Shown here: positions 4,807 through 5,473 of the stretch, one piece after another
Position numbering within the stretch: the stretch's first letter is position 1
Layout of the letters: each line of letters begins with the position of its first letter
Assembly (NCBI GenBank): GCA_012511615.1
Contig: JAAZFS010000153.1
Span: 1 to 5,473, forward strand
Source of the DNA: Elusimicrobiota bacterium
GTDB taxonomy: Bacteria > CG03 > SLGR01
Direction of reading: 5' to 3'
Length of the DNA: 5,473 bases
Position numbers and translations under genes: made by a program
The notes under the pieces: generated by a model
Seen by the model: the letters and a program-made list of their open reading frames with translations, nothing else
Database searches by the model: none
Told to the model about the DNA's origin: nothing

Positions 4807-5473
4807 AATACTCGATACCCACAGATTTTAGCGATTCGCTTCTAAAGAGCATTGATAGTGAGCATGTCGGCGAGCTTTACGGGAAACTACCTCGTGATTT
4901 TGTTGGCGGCGGTCGGCCCTCCTTTATACTACCGTCTGTTACGAAAAAAAAGTTTATTGCACATGTAAAAAAATGTCGGGAACACGGAATCGATTTTAAC
5001 TATCTCCTGAATTCTACCTGTATTGGGAATAGAGAACTAACCCGCTCTGGATCACGCAAGTTAAAGAAACTCCTAGATATGCTTATAAAAGCTAAGGTAA
5101 GTACGGTTACAGTATCGATTCCCTATATCTTGGAGTATGTAAAAAGGAATTATCCAGAACTCAAGGTTAGCGTATCAGTTATGGCTGGTGTCGATTCTCC
5201 AGAAAAAGCCAGATACTGGGAATCTCTCGGGGCTGACAGAATTACGCTCCCATCAGTTTGCGGTTTATATAGAAATTTTCCTCTTCTCCGTCAAATCCGT
5301 AATGCAGTTTCCTGCGAATTAAAGCTAATTGCAAATTTAACTTGTCTCCATAGATGTCCCTTATGGATGTACCATGCTAGTGGACATTCGCATGCTTCTC
5401 AGACTGGAGATCCCAGCCGTGGATTTGTTATAGATTACGCTTATCTTAGGTGTAATTCTCTTAAACTTGAAAA
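4803..5473 (+). CDS. Peptidase-U32-family-like protein, probable Fe-S enzyme, 3'-truncated by window edge
   Basis: The frame is open from GTG 4803 to the window end (223 complete codons). It begins MKYSIPTDFSDSLL. The body has an ELYGKLP block (24-30), GGGRPSFILP (35-44), a helix and strand unit with IDFNYLLNSTCIGN (63-76), TVTVSIPYILEYVK (101-114), VSVSVMAGVDS (122-132), a WESLGADRITL strand (139-149), and a cysteine/histidine block NLTCLHRCPLWMYH (178-191) followed by RC at 216-217. The alternating strand-helix order and the CxxxC-plus-later-Cys pattern fit the TIM-barrel U32 family (YhbU/UbiU/TrhP-like). Several characterised members bind a 4Fe-4S cluster, and some act as oxygen-independent hydroxylases and not as proteases. 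Cys181, Cys185 and Cys217 are plausible cluster ligands, with any fourth perhaps beyond the window. The start is chosen by the GTGA overlap with the small gene upstream; its own ribosome binding site (AGAGAA) is weak. The substrate is unknown. Confidence 0.65.
   Translation, partial: MKYSIPTDFSDSLLKSIDSEHVGELYGKLPRDFVGGGRPSFILPSVTKKKFIAHVKKCREHGIDFNYLLNSTCIGNRELTRSGSRKLKKLLDMLIKAKVSTVTVSIPYILEYVKRNYPELKVSVSVMAGVDSPEKARYWESLGADRITLPSVCGLYRNFPLLRQIRNAVSCELKLIANLTCLHRCPLWMYHASGHSHASQTGDPSRGFVIDYAYLRCNSLKLE

Noticed and set aside
4944..4951. Run of eight A in the U32-like gene as a programmed frameshift or sequencing error
   Set aside because: The downstream frame continues with family-like sequence without interruption, so no shift is needed.
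4645..5473. The small ORF and U32-like gene being one gene split by a frameshift
   Set aside because: The small frame has its own start signals, the U32-like frame opens at GTG with a sensible N-terminus, and the GTGA overlap is a normal coupled-gene junction.

Overview
This AT-rich bacterial window carries housekeeping genes, a small tRNA cluster and two transport or membrane genes, and ends in a less familiar two-gene unit. Bacterial features are GGAGG-type ribosome binding sites, tightly packed and overlapping genes, one TTG and one GTG start, a sigma-70-type promoter, and three tRNA genes that encode their own 3' CCA. No gene fixes the taxon. ATA codons and AT-rich spacers are common, which would suit many Gram-negative-type or uncultured lineages, but I would not name a phylum.

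Left part (1-1460): the 3' part of gpsA (glycerol-3-phosphate dehydrogenase, N-terminus outside the window), an 88-aa HU/IHF-family nucleoid protein that starts at a TTG inside the end of gpsA, and a 114-aa MerR-type regulator. All are on the + strand and closely spaced, so they are probably one transcription unit. It joins phospholipid precursor synthesis to DNA architecture and regulation.

tRNA part (1462-1871): tRNA-Gly(CCC) starts one base after the MerR stop, then come tRNA-Pro(GGG) and tRNA-Pro(CGG). The 158-base spacer between the two Pro genes holds a possible promoter and two perfect hairpins in tandem directly before the second one. A 323-base gene-free AT-rich stretch (1872-2194) follows, with direct and inverted repeats and a likely promoter whose -35 box lies in a perfect inverted repeat.

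Right part: a 509-aa MFS transporter with a long charged C-terminal tail is followed after 17 bases by a 278-aa small-conductance mechanosensitive-channel-like protein. These are probably co-transcribed. A near-consensus promoter (TTGACT-17-TATAAT) at 4584-4612 then starts a new unit: a 53-aa protein I cannot identify, with a good ribosome binding site, overlapping by GTGA a peptidase-U32-like gene that runs off the window. This last unit is the most interesting part. U32-like proteins include oxygen-independent hydroxylases and related Fe-S enzymes, and the small coupled protein could be a partner, a substrate or a detached domain. The sequence alone does not decide between these.
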